Shown one piece after another: positions 45,690-57,676 of a stretch of DNA of 64,000 nucleotides. The position numbers and the translations under genes are program-made. Position 1 is the first letter of the stretch, and every line of letters begins with the position of its first letter. This DNA is from Cytidiella melzeri. Its lineage: Eukaryota; Basidiomycota; Agaricomycetes; Polyporales; Irpicaceae. The DNA lies in the NCBI GenBank assembly GCA_022592445.1, contig JABYQR010000228.1:1-64000 (forward strand), written 5' to 3'. The notes beneath the pieces were generated by a model. It worked only from the letters and a program-made list of their open reading frames with translations, was not told where the DNA came from and ran no database searches.

Positions 45690-46189
45690 ATGTCATTGAC
45701 TGCAGCTGTGGCCACCTGTGTGTATTAGCATACATGTACCAATTTGTTCAAAGTCTATGTAGTAGCACTGTCCAGTTGCAAGACAACAGAACATATCAAA
45801 CTCCAATGAAGTAGTTGTAACATATACAGTGATGCTACTTATAGTGCATACTAATAGTCATGCATACCATCTTACTGTCTTCATGAGTTCATTGTACAAT
45901 GTGTTAGCTATAAAAGCAAGACAATCAGAGACTCGGTTGAGCCAGGACTTGAACTTGTATCACCCAAACACTGACTATATCATTAAATACCATTACATAC
46001 CAATAAATACCAATATTAACCAATACCAATACTATTAAATACATTATTATTCAATACACATCATGTGATATTTGTATTCAATGGTAATCATTAAATACAG
46101 GCCAGTTGGAATATTTAATGGTATTTGCTAAGCACTAATTGGGAATAGTGCTCTGCAGGACACATCGGGGAAATAATAAAAAAGTTATA

Positions 46190-46757
46190 TTACTTTACCA
46201 ACCAATGGACACATCCCAGGCTATGAAGCACGAGCCATATGCCCCATCTGCAACAAGGAAGACTCTATTAATCATATCCTTGCAGAGTGTGATGCACCTG
46301 AATGCACCCGCATATGGATGCTCTGTGAACAGCTCTGGGCCAAGAAAGCCCCAACTATCCCATGGCCTGGAAAACACATCGGAAACCTCCTCGGTGCCCC
46401 CTGGCAGACTTCAAGAACACAGACGGTAGATGTTTGACTGGGGCGTCACATCTATACCGCATCATGATGACTGAGTCTTCTCACCTAATTTGGAGACTAT
46501 GCTGTGAACGCAGAATTGATCAAGCAGAACAAGATGACCCCACCCAATTGCTAAACGACATCAACCGTAAATGGATGGCCGTAATGAATGCACGCCTTAC
46601 ACTAGACCACAAACTCACCCGAGCAAAATACGGTAAGAAAAGACTACCCAGGGGCCTGTTTCTACGTACCTGGAACAGTACTCTACAAAACAAAGACCTT
46701 CTTCCACCAGACTGGATTAATGCAGGGCTTCTAGTGAGTATGGGTTCCCTGTTCTAG
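46190..46757 (+). pseudogene. 3' end of a LINE (Tad/RNase H-type) non-LTR retrotransposon
   Basis: In two frames the sequence reads NGHIPGYEARAICPICNKED, NHILAECDAPECTRIWMLCE, then after a frameshift TESSHLIWRLCCERRI, INRKWMAVMNARLTLD and TWNSTLQNKDLLPPDWI before a stop. This is the C-terminal zinc-knuckle part seen after reverse transcriptase and RNase H in fungal LINEs. Everything upstream is missing; the left border coincides with the hAT insertion. The reading frame is broken. Confidence 0.7.
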
Positions 46758-46790
46758 TTCACTCTACACCGAGTGGTCAGGGCATATCGA

Positions 46791-48325
46791 TGAGACACTA
46801 ACACACCCCCTGGACACAGAGGGACCAGGCACAAACACACCAGACCTCGAGGGAGGTGATTGCGTGTGTGAGTAATAACAGGGGCGGAGTGAATATGTGA
46901 TGCGAGTGGGTCCAAGAGTCCTAGGCTGCACCTGAACACAAACAAGAGGTGATACAATGTGGCTCAAAGCAACAAGATGCAACGAGATGCAGCGCAAAGT
47001 GACAAGATGTGAGGAGTACAAGTGGTAGGTGGATGCTGCACTACATTGAGGGGCAAGAAGAGGGGATTGGGCTTGTAGAGAAGTGCAAGAAACAACAGTG
47101 ATCCACGCCAAGGGATTTACAAGGCGTGAGGTAAAGAAGCCAAGAGGGTAATGGTGGGAAAAGCTCGGAGGTCGAGTGAAGCAATGAGAAGAGGTCATGA
47201 GGGATGAGAGGAGAGGAGAAAACGCAGTGAATTGCAGCTGCCAAGTGAAAGAGAAATGTGGCTCTAAAACGCAAGGCAGTGAAAGGAACGCAATATAAAC
47301 GCAGTAGCCAAGAGAAGGTAAACAATGGCTCAAAAGGAGGACACAGTGAAAGAGGAACACAACACAGTGAAATAACACATTAAGATAAACGCAGTGAAGA
47401 ACACAAGAGGGCTCGAGAACACAATGCAAATGAGATATATGCACCACAAGAAGGCTCGAGATGCAAGATGCAAGGAGCAAGAAGGCTCAAGGCGTGAGAT
47501 GCAAGGCTTGCAGAGACAAACTTGAAGTGGGAAACATGGGGAATGTTGTATTCTGAGCTACTTGAGGTAAAAGCACACTGTGTATAAATACTACTGCACA
47601 AAAGTCCATATCAAATTCAAGGCTTGTGTGAGAGCAAGGCAGTGAGAGAGGGCAGTGTGAGATGAAACAAGGGGCAATCATGAAACTCGTCACAAGAACA
47701 AGAAGTACACTGCTTCTTGTGCAGCTAAACCACAAGCATCCAATCAAACAAAGGCTTGGTGACTCGAGTCCACACAGGGAAGGAGGCAGTGCAATGGAAA
47801 CAAATCCTGGTAGTGACGAGTTTGAGGCATTGATGAAGAGAGAGAGAGAGAGGCTGCTCAAGGTTCCCCTATTCATGAGAAGAGCCGCGGGATCCAAGGG
47901 CTCTCAAGTGACAAGGAGCTCTGCTTGTTTGCAAGAAGAGTGCCTCGTTTGAGCTTGTTGCAGCAAGGGGGCTGCAAGGAAACCAAGAGTGGCAAGGGAA
48001 AGTGCCAATGTGCCTGAGGCTGCCCAAAACTTGCAAGAGACATGGAACAGAACTCGCGCGAGAATGCGAACCATAACTCAAGGGAGCACAAGCTTGAGTG
48101 CCCAAAGGGCTGAGCCATAGACAAGCTCGAGACGCGAGGTGCAAGGAGCAAGTCAGCTCGAGACACAAGCTGTATAACAAGCTCGAGAAGCAAGCTGTAG
48201 AACCAGCTCTCGCGCGAACCTCGAGATGTCTCACGAGGGCTCTCGAGTGACTAGGAGCTCTGCTTGTTTGCGCAAAGGGGTCCTTGTTGAGCTTGTTGCA
48301 TGTCCAGCAGTTTCCGGGTGTATCA
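46791..48325 (-). mobile_element. Solo LTR (family E, divergent copy 3), about 1.5 kb
   Basis: Ends TGAGACACTAAC and TTCCGGGTGTATCA match the ends of copies 1 and 2. Inside it shares the GAGTCCTAG..ACCTG segment and repeated AACGCAGT words. Flanks read TCGA and TTGA, a 4-bp duplication with one change. It lies just after the LINE remnant. It lacks the conserved Cys/Pro-rich frame of copies 1 and 2. Confidence 0.6.
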
Positions 48326-49212
48326 TTGAGTCCCACACTTTGTGCGTAAATGCATTCTTCTCCCTTTTGGATTGCTGGAGTGGAACCTCCCTTCTACAGT
48401 GGGTGGACTGTGGAGCCGCCTTAGTTGACTGCCTACTGCCAGCAAGGTCACCCGTGACCATGCACACTCTTTTTAAAAAAAGTCCAACTTGCAATATACT
48501 GTACTATTACAACCGTAACAGGTGTCACGAGTCACAGGAGGTCCTCCAATTATGCTAAATTGCAGAAGTCACAGGTCACAGGGGATTGTGTTGTTAGAAA
48601 ATTGAACGTTCTGCAGGCTTAATTCTCAAGGCCTGCAGCGCATGGAGAGTGTTTATAGAGCAAGTATACACAAAGACAGGCCCATTACTACTGATCCTTG
48701 TTGTCCTCCACATCACAGTGAGTCCATGAAGCGTTATTATAGCATTTGTTAACAACAAAGACCCTTGTGCCCACCTCTCGGCCACCTTCTATGTCTGTTT
48801 GCTTTTCCGTCACATCCGAAGCTCGCAATTGTGAGTATATTGCAGGAAGTTGATATTCTTTGTCCAAATTACCCTCATCCTTGCCTGTGTCTAATCCATC
48901 ATCAAGTGCACTGTCACTGGTCTCCCGAGCAACTGTCTGAGCAATGACAGTGCTCATTGTGAGGCTCACATCATCACTGGTACCTTCACTAAGATCTCAA
49001 ACCTTCATATGGTCTCGAGCTCTCTATTATTTTTACTAAGTAAATCCAACTGAGTTGCGGTTTGCAAAAATACAGTGGCCACACCCCACAACTGAGTGCT
49101 AGTACATATATCCATATATTGGTTGCCGCAAATATCCAAAATCAGTGCTGATATTACTCCGTTACACTTGTATGTTGTTATAACTAACAGTGTAAGACAT
49201 CTCGCCTAACAT
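48326..49212. other. Transposon-derived filler, not classified
   Basis: An open minus-strand frame at 48688-48969 is acidic (DDGLDTGKDEGNLDKEY) but has no partner I recognise. No element ends found. Confidence 0.35.
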
Positions 49213-50080
49213 ATGTTGTTAAGAAACAACATCATACCTGTCACAGGTCACACCCAGCCCTGCTTCCAGATCCTTGCTACCAGTATGCTTGCTACTACTT
49301 CTCTGCTTGATTCAAAGATCCAAGAATGCACGGAGCAAGAAGCAAAAGTTGCACCAGCTCTAGCTATCCTTCAAAAGAAGGCTTTTTGCAAACTTGTTGG
49401 CAGTTTACTCAGATGGGACAAGAGTGACAGACTCATATATTACAAGGGAAAACTCTACATCCCTAACAACAAAGAGCTTTGTTATGATATTTTCAAATCC
49501 CGCCACAACACTCCCTCTGCCAGTCAGCCAGGCAAACATGCCACTATAGAGCTAGTCTCACGACACTACTGGTGGCCAAAGATGAATGCTTTTGTGGAGA
49601 CTTAGGTACTAGGCTGTGACCCTATCAACATTACAAGTCAGCTCTGCACCCTAAAGCCGTACTGCAGACTCAGGAAACTCCAGCCAGACCCTGGGAACAC
49701 ATTGGTGTAGATCTCATCACTCAGCTACCACCTTCTTAAGGGATTTGATTCAATCACAGTCCATGTCAACCACTATTCAAATTAAACGCACATTACCCCT
49801 ACTACCACCAAGGTTAATGCTGAGGGGATTGCCAATCTACACTGCAAAGAAGTATTCTGACTTCACGGCATTTCCAAGAACATGTTCTCTGACTGAGGAC
49901 CGCAGTTTACAGTGCGCTTCATACGTGCGCTCTATCACTGCCTAGGCATAGAGACTGGTTTTCTAACTGCCTATCATCTGCAAGGAAATGGCAAAGTTGA
50001 ATGCAAAAACCAGGATATTCAACAGTATCTGCCTTTATTCTGTCAGCAACAACAAGACGACTGGGTTGATCATCTGCCAG

Positions 50081-51898
50081 TGAGACACTGAGTCACGCTT
50101 CAAACTAAGTACAACCTTAAAGACAACACAACCAACCACAAAGTGGAAATAGAAGTGTAAAGGTGTGGAAGCGCGGAAGTGTTAAAGTGTGCGAGGTGGT
50201 CTTAGAGTCCTAGTTTTACCTGTGCTGTAAAGAGCGACAAGGTTTGTGATATAGGTTTATGTGAAAGGAGTTGGACGAGCAAACTACCACGCGTATCGCG
50301 GGTAAAAGGGCAAGTTGGCGCGGTGAAAGCGAAAGAGTTTTAGCGCGGCTCAAAGAGAACGCGCGGGAGACCTCGCGGCGTGTAGTAAGACGGCGCGCAG
50401 AGAGACGCGGATGGTAAATGCAGGCACAGTATGAATCTCGAACACAAAACGCAGTCGCTGGAGAAGATGAAAGTAATCGCTGTAAAACGCGGGTGCAGTG
50501 AAAGTGAACACAGTAAACTTGACGCAGTGAAGGTGAAACGCAGACACAGTAACACAGTAAAATAACGCAGTTAAGAAGCAAACACAGTATAACAAAACCA
50601 AAAGGAACCGTAAGAGAAAGACAAGCTAATGAAGTGCGAGTCGCAGCGTAAGGCTATGTGAGGCCGCAGTCAATTTGACTCGATAGACTGCGCGCAGGGG
50701 CAGTAGTGTAGAACAACTCTTCCTGAGCAGCAATGCGTATTGCAAGCAAATGCGTGGCCAACGACAACATTGGTAGAGCTGGTAAGATTGAACTGCATTA
50801 GTTCGCACTTGTGGTCCTCGCCTTCAAAGTCTGGTGACAATCTGGGTGCGGCGCGTGCGGGCGATCACAGTCAAGTGGGACAAAAGGTCCGGAACACAGG
50901 GGAATTGGGTGGTCGCTCTGAGTGTTGCAATAGGAGCAGTTATCAAGCGAGTCCGCGACGGAGGCGACGGACGACGCTGGCGAGGGTGATATAGGAGTAG
51001 AGCGCTCGGGGAAGACTGTAGGTGCTACTGAGGGTTCTGGCAGCGGCGTGGGCGCGGGGATGACGGGGTAGCGGCGTAAAACCTCGCGCAGGCGCGGGCG
51101 GTAAAGGCAGCGACTGTCTGGTAAGTGGGGGACTGTGGGACAATAACGGCAAACACGGGACGGGTTGTCGTTGGTAGACGCAGCGGACATAAACGTGGAG
51201 GAAGTCGTAGTGAGGCAACGCAGAAGAGGCTACAGCTATTGGCGCAAAGAGACTCCCTCGACGCGAGCGCAAAGCGTAAAATGAACTCTGAGAACTGGGG
51301 TGGGGATTGATTGATTTTTCACGCAGTACAGGCAACACCTTTGTATATACCCTAAGGACCCTCTCCTAAACCTTTCCTTCCATGTCCTAAACCCAAACGC
51401 AAGAGCGAGGAAACATGGTGGCAGAGTACTTCTGTCTGCGGAGGCAAAATGTCCAGCGAGTCGGCGCCTGGCAGGACACAGCGTTGGTCGACGCGGAGAA
51501 GCAGCGCGCGCCCTTGCGCTGAAGAGGCGCCAACCGTTAGTTGCACAGCGTGGCGTGATAGGAGTCTTCCTGAAACGGGGTTTGCGAGTCAAGTTTCTTC
51601 TACTGTTGGTCCAACCCGCGTCTGAAACACTTGGTGGCTGGCCGGCCCATGCTCCGATGCAAAAGAGGCGTGTCTGTGAGTCAGCGTTCGGTGCGATTCC
51701 TCGGCCTCGGGTGTTTCTGGCGCGTTGCTGCTCCTTGTCAAGTCCTCGGATCCTCGGCGAACTCCCCGTGACCTCGGTGAACTCCTCGTGCCCGTGACGC
51801 TGGGAAAGTGGAGGGACTTGCCGCTCAGGATGACGTGGGCCATGCAAATGGCGGGCTGCTGCCGGGTCTCCGCGCCTAGCCAATTTACTGGTGTATCA
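50081..51898 (-). mobile_element. Solo LTR of about 1.8 kb (family E, copy 2) inside the integrase remnant
   Basis: Ends TGAGACACTGAG and TGGTGTATCA. Flanks CCAG and CCGG form a 4-bp duplication with one difference. It is collinear with copy 1 (2991-4835), by eye well above 80 percent identical, and in the same orientation relative to the window. Confidence 0.82.
50798..51190 (-). pseudogene. Cys/Pro-rich ORF of family E LTR, frameshifted copy
   Basis: MSAASTNDNPSRVCRYCPTV matches the start of the ORF at 3576-4103 and continues with the same Pro/Ser-rich and NCSYCNTQSDHPIPL parts. A deletion of about 7 bases after APHPDC shifts the frame. Beyond it the other frame still shows the matching end (SSTNVVVGHAFACNT). 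Confidence 0.4.
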
Positions 51899-52930
51899 CC
51901 GGTGGATGAGTTTGCACTCAACTCATGAGTACATGTGGGTAACTCTTAAAAACTGTTTGCGGTCATCTACAGATATCACCCTGACTTCACTGTACCGGTT
52001 GGCTGGCAAAGCAATATCCCGTCACTCAATGAGTGCCTTGAAAACATGGCTTGAGTATGCAAAGAGATGGAAGCAGCTCTTTGTCTAAGCAAAGAAAAGA
52101 TGAAAGAACTCTTGAATCCAAAAAGCAATCTCCACGCGTCTTCCAAGTGGGCAACATGGTCTGGCTGAATGCTAAGAACATCTGGATCCACCAGGCTACC
52201 CCTAAACTCGGTCCTTGACAGCTCGGCCCGTACAAGGTCATCAAACACATTGGCAATCTTGACTACAAACTTGATCTGCCTAGCTATCTCTGACTCCACC
52301 CCGTCTTCTGCATCAACCGTCTAAGTCCCTGGCACAACAATGGCAAAGATGTACTTCCACCTCCTGATCCTATTGTGATAGAAGGAGAAGAACAGTACAT
52401 TGTCAAAAAGGTGCTAGACAGCAGACTACACGGACAATGGAAGAAATTGCATTTTCTTGTCAAATGGGAAGGGTATTCAGACGGACACAACTGCTGGGAA
52501 CCTATTAACACCCTTGAAATGAGTCAAGAAGTGATTGACAACTTCTACAAAGCAAACCCCGGAGCACCCCGGGTCATCAAAGCTTCACTCTTTGTGGTTG
52601 CACTTTCAGGAATTCAATACCCATACCGATCCTGCTTTCCTTTACACAATCTATTCATCTAAATACAGATTTAGCTGGGATAAAGGCAAACACATTGGTC
52701 TGGATACCTCACAGACATCACACTGATGGGTAATGTTGCGTCAACAACACCAGAAGGGGAGAAACTTCCTAGCATCCTTCTGACTAGACAATCAGGGCAA
52801 TTCTGCTGAATCCCTGTGGATGGGTAGAAGATCTCTATTACCACAGCAAAGTGATGTGTTGCAAAGACACTTACCATCAGCCAATGAGGTGACAACCCTG
52901 TCAGGGATGTTGGTAGAAGCCCTAAAGTCA

Positions 52931-54129
52931 CTCAGAACTGCTTAGGCACCCTCTTGTCTACTGAAAAAAAGTCACTCAGACTCAGTTTCAAACTCCACCC
53001 TTGCTGGCACATGATGTCAAATTCTGGCCAGGTACAAGTACAGCAATCTACAGACATTGCTTGCTCTCTGAACTCGGAAAAAAATCATAAGACATGCCAC
53101 AAATATTATTGGCTCTGAGCAAGAATTACCAGTACTTTGGGGCTAACCACAACTTCTTCAACACCTACATTTTTGGACAATGTCAATTTGTGGCTGCATC
53201 AGCATGAGCACTGCATCTGGTTGTTCCCACAAAGTTTCACCACCATTAGTTGCTCTCTAAACAGGGGTCAAAATCAGAACACAGCCTGTGGCAGTTCAAT
53301 GGGGATGAGGCAGTTCAGACATCACCAGGACACATGTAACATGTTTTGAGAGTCAATCTATTGAGACACCCTCAAGCCCTTCATTCTTGGAGGAAGTGAT
53401 TTTCTGTCATCAGCAGTGAGTTTTGATGAGCACCACAAGTGATTGTTGTATCAGCAGTGAACACTGCAGATGATTAATGACAAGATGTATGGAGCCCCTT
53501 GCTACCATTTGTGAATACCTTCATCAATGTATGGCTCCTTTTCCTGCAACCAAGCTCATCAATTGTAGTACAGTCACTTTATCCCAGATCAAGTTGCCTA
53601 TTAAAGGTGTCACCAATAGCAAATGCCTGTGATACAGTCAATATTCATGACCAGATTACTTGGCAACGTCCATACCAGGAACAGAGTGGTTTACTCAATT
53701 TTTTTTTGAAAACAAAGTCACTGGTTCAAGTCACTGATTCAGGCTATATGATTTATCGATATCCAATTTGCTATCAGTAACACAATCACTTGTAACCCTG
53801 CTCTTGCAGTATACCAAATTGTATCTAGATTATTCAACATAGTTCAACACCATTACAAAGAAAATGTGTGTCAAACAATCTTGATCTCTACGCTCTACTC
53901 TAGAAACTTGTTTTGATTCTGTACTCACACCCATTTTGCACTTTGAACAATACAGCACAGTCCCTCCCAGTTCCTGAACAATTGTGTGCTCCAGTGAAGG
54001 CAAACCACCAGCTCACTATACATTACTCATGAAAGAAGCTATTCACAACAGAATGACATACTCAAGCTGCTACCAGCAGCAAGTTTACTTACAACCTCTG
54101 GCTTAACAAATTATAATTCATTCAATCTT
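52931..54129. other. No feature recognised
   Basis: AT-richer sequence without coding frames of note. Probably old transposon debris. Confidence 0.4.
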
Positions 54130-54510
54130 CAGGAATTGTACTTGCTGCCTTCCGGCCTTGCTAACGCTAGTCTAGCCTTGGCACTGGGTCATGGGGTCAG
54201 GGCATGTGGACAATTGCTATTGGTTGATTATTGAAGTGGTACCACTAGGGCATAGGGCATGCTTAGTAAGGTAGATTACTTCCCTTACTCACGTAGGTAT
54301 TAGGGGTCTTAGGGTAGTACCAGGGGTTCTCCCCTTCATGTATATATAGAGGCACTCCTGAGGGCATATCCCCTCAGTCTTATCCACTCTGTCGATTAAG
54401 GACTACCTTGTACTCTCCATTACTCACTCTCACCAACACTCTACTCTATATCTCACTATCTCCTTTTCAAGTTTGAAAACTATTTGGTGAGTGTAACCTT
54501 AACTGTTACA
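54130..54510 (+). mobile_element. LTR fragment of family A, joined to a family B LTR
   Basis: From CTAGTCTAGCCTTGG onward it follows the LTR at 1566-2051 (other strand) through the TATATATAGAGGCACTCC promoter block to the end CTTAACTGTTACA at 54510. The first 100-120 bp of the reference LTR are replaced by unrelated sequence, so the left border is approximate. The next base begins a family B LTR that has lost its first 98 bp. Confidence 0.7.
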
Positions 54511-55131
54511 CAAACCCCTTGTATGTCTATTAAGTGTCAATCACGTGGCTTAGACGCTCTACACAGTCACACTACTTGCTGCTATGTCACACTGGCATGG
54601 GACTCAGCTTATGTAAGACCACGTGGCTCAGTCCATAGCTAGGGTTTGACGTCATGGTACCATTCACGTGGACTTCTATTGTTCTTCAGTTATTGTTCTC
54701 TTTATGGTTAGGGTGTTATCACAAGTATGAGACCTGCATACAAAGACTGGTCTCCTTTTGGATAGATTAGAGGTCTTGGCAGAGTCCAGACAATAGCTTT
54801 TGTTCTCCTTTAGATAGTTATTGTGTTCTATCTTCACACACAGCTTCATGCCAAGCCTGGTCTGTGCACAGGCTCTGAAGTCTATATACACTGCTGCATG
54901 CATGCTCCTAGTCCCCCATCTCAATCTCTTGGCTTTTACTGGGCTAGGTAGGCAAATCCCCTCTGTACTACATAGCTGGTAGTCAGAATACTAACTTGGT
55001 CTTTACTGGGATAGACATCTGTATATGGCTTATAGCTGGTGAGAGTATTATGCTTCATGCCTACCACCACCACTTTGTTGTAATCCACTTTGTGTCCCTG
55101 TCTGTCATTTCGAACCCTTGTCTCCACATCA
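54511..55131 (+). mobile_element. Family B LTR, copy 3, 5'-truncated
   Basis: It matches copy 1 from its position 11001 to the end. It carries the TATA box (TATATACA near 54883), the block at 54928-54947, the intron 54948-55014 and the decayed second block. Its end (CTCCACATCA) directly meets sequence equal to 59285 onward (GCATGATAACCC against GTATGATAACCC). Confidence 0.75.
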
Positions 55132-56940
55132 GCATGATAACCCAAGACAAGTGCAACATAGACAACAATGTACTCACTGACCAGCGCTGAAAATACAGGA
55201 CATTGAGGGGTAAGAAAAGGGTGTAGCTTATCAAGCTGTGAAAACAAGTCAGTGTGATGACCAAGGCATGTGCAGCAAAAACATTGTACTAAATATAGGA
55301 GTACCGAGGTACAAGGGTGGTAGCAAGGGGCTTTGTATATCCCCAAAGAATAGGGGTTGGACTCACTGTCTTGTGTTAGTTCCTTACCACATTACATAAC
55401 AATGTCCATGCACGTCCACAGCAGTCCTTACATGCAGTGTGATGTTCAGCATTGTCTCATTGACACGGAGACAGGGCTCGATGTGACAAACAGGGACACG
55501 ATGTGGATGACAACGAGAAGGTGGTGGCAGGCGTGAAGCACAATGCGTTCACCAGCTATCAAACTTATTCAGAAAGCTAGCCCAGTAAAGACCAAGTTAG
55601 TATTGTTACTACCAGCTATGTAGTACAAGAGGGGGTTGCTTACCTAGCCCAGTAAAGACCAAGAGGTCGAGATGGAGGGCTAGGAGCATACATGCAGCAT
55701 CTTATATAGACTTCAAGGACCTGTGCACAGACCATGTTGAGGGCAGGCTTTGCAAGAAGCCATGTGAACGAAGAACAAAAGAACTACCTAAAGGAGAACA
55801 ATAGCTATTGTCTAGACCTTGCCAAGAACTCTACTCGTGAGAGAATCTATCTAAAAGGAGACCAACTATTGTATTCCACTCCCGCACCTGTGAGAACATA
55901 AAGAGAACAATAGGGAAAGAACAAAAGGAGTCCATGTGAGTGCTATCTATGATGTCAAACCCTAGCTATGGGCTGAGCCATGTGGTTGTAGCCATGTGGT
56001 CTTACTTAAGCTAAGTCACATGCCAGTGTGACGTAGTAGCAAGTAATGTGACCGTGTGGAGCGTCTAAGCCACGTGATACGGGCGCTTAATAGACGTGTG
56101 CAGAGAGGGTTGCAAGCTAGGTTGCAACTGGGTTTCAAGCTAGGTTTCAAGCTAGGTTTCAAGCTATAAACTAGAGGTAAAATGCGAAAAATAAGGGCTA
56201 GTCGGGCCATCCACGACACTCATCAACTCAGGTCTCATGCTTGTGTAGGTACAACTCAGACATAAACAGTAGCACATGTGTTACCATAGAAAATTTGTGT
56301 TAGTGGTGTCTGTTTCCCAGTTCACATGTGTAAGGGCCTACAACATGTCAGTCAGATATATTGTCAGCATCTCCCCCACTGCTGCTACCCTCAACTCCTT
56401 CCCACTCAATGGAGGTTAACTAAGATGGACTGTAACAGATGGGCATCGAAAGAAAAGAGAAAGGGAGGAAGGTAGCCCAGATTATCAAGTGATACATAGC
56501 TTTCAAATTCCAACACATATGTACAGTAATGTGGTCCTGCCACTTGTTGGAATACATTGCAATTTGCATCAACCTACAGCTTGTCAGATAGTCAAAAATA
56601 TGAAGTCCTCAGGTAGCTGATGTAGTACATTGGTAACGATGTGCGCTCGGCCTGCACTGGCTACTTGAAGGCTGCAAGCTCAAGACTGGTAAAAGTCAAG
56701 CAAGAGTGAGATCAGAACTGTGGATTTGATGTACCTGGGTATATTATTATTACAGATTGTACATTAGTAAATATACTGTGGCCCAAGCAAGCAGGAAAGC
56801 CTCCAGACATAATTCGTAGTGTTAAGTTGTGGGTGACTATATTGAGTGCCAATATGGCACAGGGCAAATACAATGCATTGCATGATATTGTGCATTGGAA
56901 ATATTGGATACAGTAAATTATGGCAAATACATTGTAGTGC
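55132..56940. repeat. Repeat R, unit 1 (contains solo LTR B2)
   Basis: Outside the LTR at 55461-56218, this sequence follows 59285-60334 with small changes, including CAGTGTGATG, AACATAAACAG, AGGGCCTACAACATGTCAGT and TGTGCGCTCGGCCTGCACTG. No protein seen. It may be a non-autonomous element or part of one; its ends lack clear inverted repeats. Confidence 0.75.
55461..56218 (-). mobile_element. Solo LTR (family B, copy 2), target duplication CTCAT
   Basis: On the minus strand it starts TGTCGTGGATGG and ends CTCCGTGTCA, 758 bp. CTCAT stands on both sides (55456-55460, 56219-56223). The empty site is visible in the same window at 59630-59634 (GTGTCTCATCCACTCAGG). The TATA box, both 20-nt blocks and the 67-nt intron are intact. 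Confidence 0.95.
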
Positions 56941-57040
56941 AATGTGTTTCAATCATGTATCTAAGCACACAATGTATCTCCACCTATCTAGTACCTACCA
57001 CTTGTGATCTATGCTATGTCTGAACCAGTTCTCACTTTAG

Positions 57041-57676
57041 GTGCACAAGTTTACAACAGTGCAGACAAGTGAGTTGTGTCCCAGCATCTGGGTTGCCTGG
57101 ATTATTCAGACCTTGACAGTTCTGGTCTATCTTCTTGCATTGAGCGTTTCTGCGGTTTTGCACCAAGGAGATGCTTCGCAAGTTTGGCAATCTGGTGTTC
57201 GCACCTACCCGTGGTTCTCGACCCGCCAAAACCTTGCCAGCGCTCCAAGCTCGCCCGTCCGTTTCGAGGCAAAGCCTTTCGCTCTCCAAGTGAAGCGCCC
57301 TCAGCCACCTCCCCGTCAGGTCACGCTTGACCGAGACCTGGAGTATGGCCTTGAGCGTGGGGTCAGGGTTGTTCCTTCCTACCAACCCAGCAGGCCCGCA
57401 CCTCGTGTTCCGAACCAACCAGTCTCCTCTCTATACCCTGTAGTTCTCCAGTCCAGCTTGCCCCCGCAGCAACCAGCTCCTGAAGCTCCGTCGTGGCAGC
57501 CAGCAATGACTGTAACCCCATCTACAGCAACAGACTCGGCCCGCTCCGCCCGTCCGACACATCCCCGCAAGGGCTCGAACGGTAGTGGGTCGAGACAACG
57601 TCCGATTCCTCCACCCCTGGACTTGACGAGAATAAGCGCATTCAAGACTATCGATGGCCGGGTGTCTCGCAGGTGA
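57041..57676 (+). pseudogene. C-terminal part of a gene cut off by repeat R
   Basis: The frame follows an acceptor-like CTTTAG and has no ATG. From about residue 40 the text is normal protein: FSTRQNLASAPSSPVRFEAK, then a Pro-rich disordered part (PSYQPSRPAPRVPNQPVSSL), a Ser/Arg stretch (HPRKGSNGSGSRQRPIPPPL) and the end AFKTIDGRVSRR. Upstream of about 57000 the sequence is repeat R, so the 5' exons seem lost or displaced. An intact gene with a distant upstream exon is possible. No family recognised. Confidence 0.45.

Larger units (their letters stand above)
42746..46137 (+). mobile_element. hAT transposon with target duplication ATTGGGAA
   Basis: Terminal inverted repeats: left TAGTGCTCTCCAAAAATACC; right end, read on the other strand, TAGTGCTTAGCAAATACC. 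The 8-bp duplication ATTGGGAA is perfect at 42738-42745 and 46138-46145. Both ends carry subterminal CATTAAATAC words, as hAT transposases often need. The body holds a tandem repeat block (42995-43400), transposase exons and a solo LTR (44611-45134). Without that LTR the element is about 2.9 kb. Confidence 0.92.
49213..52930 (+). pseudogene. Ty3/gypsy chromovirus integrase and chromodomain remnant
   Basis: Integrase N-terminal zinc-binding text (LIYYKGKLYIPNNKELCYDI; HATIELVSRHYWWPKMNAFV), then a shredded catalytic core, to DDWVDHLPV at 50080. The 1.8-kb solo LTR E2 follows. The frame resumes EFALNS, then NMVWLNAKNIWIHQATPKL, and a chromodomain at about 52375-52520: EEQYIVKKVLDSRLHGQWKK followed by LHFLVKWEGYSDGHNCWEP. 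Many stops and frameshifts. In active chromoviruses the chromodomain steers integration to heterochromatin. Sequence after about 52665 is unclear. Confidence 0.8.

Noticed and set aside
47869..48336. Minus-strand frames in the third family E LTR
   Set aside because: They are rich in CTCGAG-type repeats and do not match the conserved ORF of copies 1 and 2.
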